Source: Vigna angularis
Lineage: Eukaryota; Streptophyta; Magnoliopsida; Fabales; Fabaceae
NCBI RefSeq assembly: GCF_016808095.1
Contig: NC_068971.1
Coordinates: 4,476,501-4,540,500 of the forward strand
DNA: 64,000 bases
Reading direction: 5' to 3'
In this document: piece by piece, positions 60,873 to 64,000 of the stretch
Layout of the letters: every line of letters begins with the position of its first letter
Position numbering within the stretch: position 1 is the first letter of the stretch
The notes under the pieces: generated by a model
What the model was told of the DNA's origin: nothing
Database searches by the model: none
Seen by the model: only the letters and a program-made list of their open reading frames with translations
Program-made: the position numbers and the translations under genes

Positions 60873-63800
60873 TTAGGACTGAGTCTCGAACAGATGGGGA
60901 TACAAATCCTTAATGGCATCTTCCACTTCCCATGTAGAGTCGCCTGTCTTCTCGTCCCAGACGACTTTTACCAATCTGACTGCTTTCCTCTTGTAGTACT
61001 TGGTGTCGCTATCTTCAATGCGTACCGGCTGCATTTCCAACGTACGATCTTGACGAAGACGAATATTCTCCAACTCCAATACATGAGAAGGATCGGATAC
61101 GTACTTACGAAGTTGAGAAACGTGAAAGACTGGATGCAAGTTTGATAACTGAGGCGGCAAAGACAACTCGTACGCAACTGGCCCAATCTTTCTCAAGATT
61201 TGATAAGGTCCGATGAACTTGGGAGACAACTTCTTTGGTCGGATGGCTCTCCCTACACCAGTGGTCGGATGTAGTCTAAGGAAGACATGATCTCCTGCAT
61301 CGAACTCCAAGGGTCTTCTCCTCTTGTCAGCATAAGATTTCTGTCGACTCCTGGACGTCTTCAACCTTTCTTGAATCAGCTTCACTTTCTCAGTTGTTTG
61401 CTGAATGAGCTCTGGTCCTGTTAACACCTTTTCCCCTTCCTGAAACCAACACAAGGGCGTTCGACATTTCCTTCCATATAGAGCTTCAAAAGGAGCCATT
61501 CCTATACTGGCTTGAAAACTGTTGTTGTATGTGAACTCCACTAAAGGCAAGACTTCATCCCAGACGCCCATGTGATCTAGGACACACGTCCTCAATAAGT
61601 CTTCAAGCGTCTGAATGGTTCTCTCGGACTGACCGTCTGTCTGAGGATGATAGGCCGAACTCATTTGAAGTTTACTACCGAGCTCACTTTGTAATGATCT
61701 CCAGAACCGAGAAGTAAACCTCGTGTCTCGGTCTGAAACAATGCTGGATGGAACTCCATGCAGGCGAACAATTTCTTGGATATAAAGTTTAGCCAGGTTC
61801 GTCATTGACATCTTCAGATTGACTGCTAGGAAATGAGCACTCTTCGTCAGTCGATCCACAATTACCCATACAGAATCATGATTCCTGACCGTGCGAGGTA
61901 AGTGAGTTACGAAATCCATCGCAATGTTGTCCCACTTCCATTCTGGAATCTCTAACTGCTGAAGTAGACCGCCAGGCCTCTGATGTTCAGCCTTGGCTCG
62001 TTGGCACGTTAAACAAGATGCCACAAAACGTGCAACATCACTCTTCATTCCTGGCCACCAGAATGAGTTCCTGAGGTCTTGATACATCTTAGTCATACCA
62101 GGGTGTATGCTAAGACGACTGTGATGTCCTTCCTCAAGAATGATTCTTTTCAACTCGCCATCATTCGGAACGCACGTTCTATCCATGTAGCGTAGAAGAC
62201 CATCAGTTCCAGTGTTAAAGTGTTTTGCTTGATCTGTACCGAGTACGCTTAAGATCTTCACCAACTCTTCATCTTCTCGCTGCTTCACTCTGATCCGGTC
62301 GAATACGTCACTAGAGATTCTAAGAGTACAACATTTGATAACATTCGGTTGCAAGTCAAACTGTAACCTTAGATCTCTAAAACTTTCTACCAAACTCAAC
62401 TCTCGGACCATCATGGAGGAGACGTGAACTACTTTTCTGCTTAAAGCATCTGCTACCACATTTGCTTTTCCCGGATGGTAGAGTAGTTCAAAGTCGTAGT
62501 CCTTCAAGAACTCCAGCCAACGTCTCTGTCTCATATTCAGCTCCTTCTGATCAAACAGGTACTTGAGGCTCTTGTGATCACTGAATACTTGGAACGTTGA
62601 ACCATACAAGTAGTGTCTCCAGATTTTCAAAGCAAAGACGACTGCTGCTAATTCCAAGTCGTGAGTTGGATAATTCTTCTCGTGAACCTTCAGTTGCCGA
62701 GAAGCATACGCAACCACTCTCTTTTCTTGCATGAGTACACAACCCAAACCCTGATGAGACGCGTCACAATACACCACGAATGGTTTGGCCGCGTCAGGAA
62801 TGACCAATACCGGGGCGCTCGTTAACTTATTCTTCAATTCCTGGAAACTTCCTTCACACCGATCGGTCCAGGCGAACGGTTGATCTTTTCTGGTCAGCTG
62901 AGTCAACGGGGCTACTATCTTGGAAAACCCTTCAATGAACCGTCTATAGTAGCCCGCGAGTCCCACAAAGCTACGAACTTCAGTTACCGAACGTGGACTC
63001 TCCCATTCCAATACTGCTCTTACTTTTGCCGGATCCACTGATATTCCTCCAGCTGAAACTATGTGTCCCAAGAACTGCACTTCCTTCATCAGAAATTCAC
63101 ATTTAGAGAACTTGGCGTACAACTCCTTTTCTCTTAGTATGCCCAGAACAGTCCTCAAATGATCCTCATGTTCTTCATAGCTCTTGGAGTAGACCAAAAT
63201 ATCATCAATGAATACAACCACGAACTTGTCTAGATACGGCCTGAAGATACGATTCATGTAGTCCATAAATATTGCTGGGGCGTTAGTCACACCGAATGGC
63301 ATCACTACATACTCGTAGTGTCCATAACGAGATCGGAAGGCCGTCTTCTGGATGTCTTCTTCCTTTACCCGAATCTGATGGTATCCCGACCGTAAATCAA
63401 TCTTCGAGAATATGGTCGCGCCATGTAATTGATCCAGTAAGTCGTCAATCCGAGGCAAAGGATATTTGTTCTTGATAGTTAGCTTGTTTAACTGTCTGTA
63501 ATCAATGCAGAGACGAGAGCTACCATCCTTCTTCTTCACTAAGAGTACCGGTGCTCCCCAAGGTGATGCGCTTGGTCTGATAAACTGCTTATCCATTAAC
63601 TCTTCTATTTGTTCCTTGAGTTCAGCTAACTCTGCTGGCGACATCCGATATGGTGCAATAGAGATAGGTCCAGCATTCGACACTAGATCTATAGTAAATT
63701 CCACCTCGCGTGGAGGAGGTAATCCAGGCACTTCATCAGGAAATACATCAGGGAATTCATCCACGACTGATCGTTCTCCACTCGACTTATTGGACGATCG

Positions 63801-64000
63801 CTCATGATTCAAACCTTCAAGTCGTTCGTCCGAATGCGTCATGATCAGAAAACAACTAGCACCATCCACAATGTCTTCCTTTAGTTGACCGAGCGTTACT
63901 GATAGCTCTACTTCGTACTCGTCCGGAAACACCAATTCCTTAGCACCACAGTCAATGAGAATGCGATTGGCAGCCAACCAATCCATTCCTAGGATCACTT
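60873..64000 (-). CDS. Tekay-type pol: RT, RNase H, integrase and chromodomain-like tail (partial)
   Basis: The frame is open for 1041 codons to the window edge with no stop or shift. Its start lies outside (the first codon here is GTG, not a start). Residues 1-30 are the end of protease (ILGMDWL). RT spans about 115-275, with the FIDD catalytic motif at 263-266. RNase H is about 405-520 ([12 protein letters not shown]). The integrase zinc site includes His632, Cys662 and Cys665, and the catalytic triad is Asp695, Asp756 and Glu792 with the D35E spacing intact. The tail (about 955-1035: [17 protein letters not shown], then [16 protein letters not shown]) is the chromodomain-like module of Tekay elements, thought to steer insertion into heterochromatin. 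All catalytic residues I can check are present. Confidence 0.93.
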   Translation of the reverse strand, partial: VILGMDWLAANRILIDCGAKELVFPDEYEVELSVTLGQLKEDIVDGASCFLIMTHSDERLEGLNHERSSNKSSGERSVVDEFPDVFPDEVPGLPPPREVEFTIDLVSNAGPISIAPYRMSPAELAELKEQIEELMDKQFIRPSASPWGAPVLLVKKKDGSSRLCIDYRQLNKLTIKNKYPLPRIDDLLDQLHGATIFSKIDLRSGYHQIRVKEEDIQKTAFRSRYGHYEYVVMPFGVTNAPAIFMDYMNRIFRPYLDKFVVVFIDDILVYSKSYEEHEDHLRTVLGILREKELYAKFSKCEFLMKEVQFLGHIVSAGGISVDPAKVRAVLEWESPRSVTEVRSFVGLAGYYRRFIEGFSKIVAPLTQLTRKDQPFAWTDRCEGSFQELKNKLTSAPVLVIPDAAKPFVVYCDASHQGLGCVLMQEKRVVAYASRQLKVHEKNYPTHDLELAAVVFALKIWRHYLYGSTFQVFSDHKSLKYLFDQKELNMRQRRWLEFLKDYDFELLYHPGKANVVADALSRKVVHVSSMMVRELSLVESFRDLRLQFDLQPNVIKCCTLRISSDVFDRIRVKQREDEELVKILSVLGTDQAKHFNTGTDGLLRYMDRTCVPNDGELKRIILEEGHHSRLSIHPGMTKMYQDLRNSFWWPGMKSDVARFVASCLTCQRAKAEHQRPGGLLQQLEIPEWKWDNIAMDFVTHLPRTVRNHDSVWVIVDRLTKSAHFLAVNLKMSMTNLAKLYIQEIVRLHGVPSSIVSDRDTRFTSRFWRSLQSELGSKLQMSSAYHPQTDGQSERTIQTLEDLLRTCVLDHMGVWDEVLPLVEFTYNNSFQASIGMAPFEALYGRKCRTPLCWFQEGEKVLTGPELIQQTTEKVKLIQERLKTSRSRQKSYADKRRRPLEFDAGDHVFLRLHPTTGVGRAIRPKKLSPKFIGPYQILRKIGPVAYELSLPPQLSNLHPVFHVSQLRKYVSDPSHVLELENIRLRQDRTLEMQPVRIEDSDTKYYKRKAVRLVKVVWDEKTGDSTWEVEDAIKDLYPHLFETQS

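Larger units (their letters stand above)
58051..64000 (-). mobile_element. Tekay-type Ty3/gypsy chromovirus, 3' portion, extending past the right edge
   Basis: Read on the minus strand: pol (from the window edge to 60873), polypurine tract GTTGGGGGGAA (60848-60838), then the 3' LTR (60837-58051). The order RT-RNaseH-integrase marks Ty3/gypsy. The C-terminal chromodomain-like tail and the GAGGACGAAAAT phrase before the LTR fit the Tekay (Del) branch, as does the similarity to solo LTRs that start TGTAAGACCC. Gag, protease and the 5' LTR lie outside the window. The uninterrupted pol suggests a recent insertion. Confidence 0.9.

Overview
The window reads as nuclear plant DNA, most likely from a papilionoid legume of the Vigna/Phaseolus group. 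That placement is an inference from the repeat families and codon style; no marker in the window fixes the species. Background DNA is very AT-rich with long (AT)n runs. Intron-containing plant genes are sparse and most recognisable sequence is transposable elements. Only two host genes look intact: a subgroup-1 R2R3-MYB transcription factor on the minus strand (5554-6860, three exons, 316 aa) and a DUF1666-family gene on the plus strand (52566-55932, five exons, 765 aa).

Layout, left to right. 1-3560: a relic primer-binding leader split by a 3.3-kb Tekay-type solo LTR (197-3492, TSD TTCAA) filled with a CpG-rich GCGTTCG array. 5.5-7.1 kb: the MYB gene. 11.9-12.4 kb: a hAT-like fragment. 16.1-17.25 kb: a small inverted-repeat element. 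17.48-19.63 kb: a second Tekay-type solo LTR without the array. 21.76-22.12 kb: a complete TRIM element. 23.07-26.58 kb: a CACTA transposon (TSD TAT) that has captured pieces of an elongation factor 1-gamma gene, a lectin receptor kinase gene and probably more. 30.5-32.4 kb: a hAT-like element, a hairpin-rich CACTA-like element and a small Copia solo LTR side by side. 32.4-35.5 kb: two related Athila/Tat-type LTRs in tandem, the second carrying its own GGACGCTCGTCC array. 35.94-41.28 kb: a complete but decayed Ty1/copia element (TSD ATTTC, non-canonical TA...TA ends). 41.83-45.55 kb: a deleted Athila/Tat-type element on the minus strand. 49.95-51.06 kb: a 1.1-kb element with about 190-bp inverted repeats. 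58.05 kb to the right edge: the 3' part of a Ty3/gypsy Tekay-type element on the minus strand with an unbroken RT-RNaseH-integrase reading frame.

The two host genes show no functional link to each other. The strongest non-routine signals are: (i) a related CpG-rich motif (GCGTTCGTCC / GACGCTCGTCC) amplified independently inside LTRs of at least two different retrotransposon lineages; (ii) a position in the Athila/Tat-type LTRs that holds a different short GC-rich palindrome set in each copy; and (iii) the gene-capturing CACTA element. No new enzymatic or defence system was found. The best candidate for something undescribed is the LTR motif-array phenomenon.
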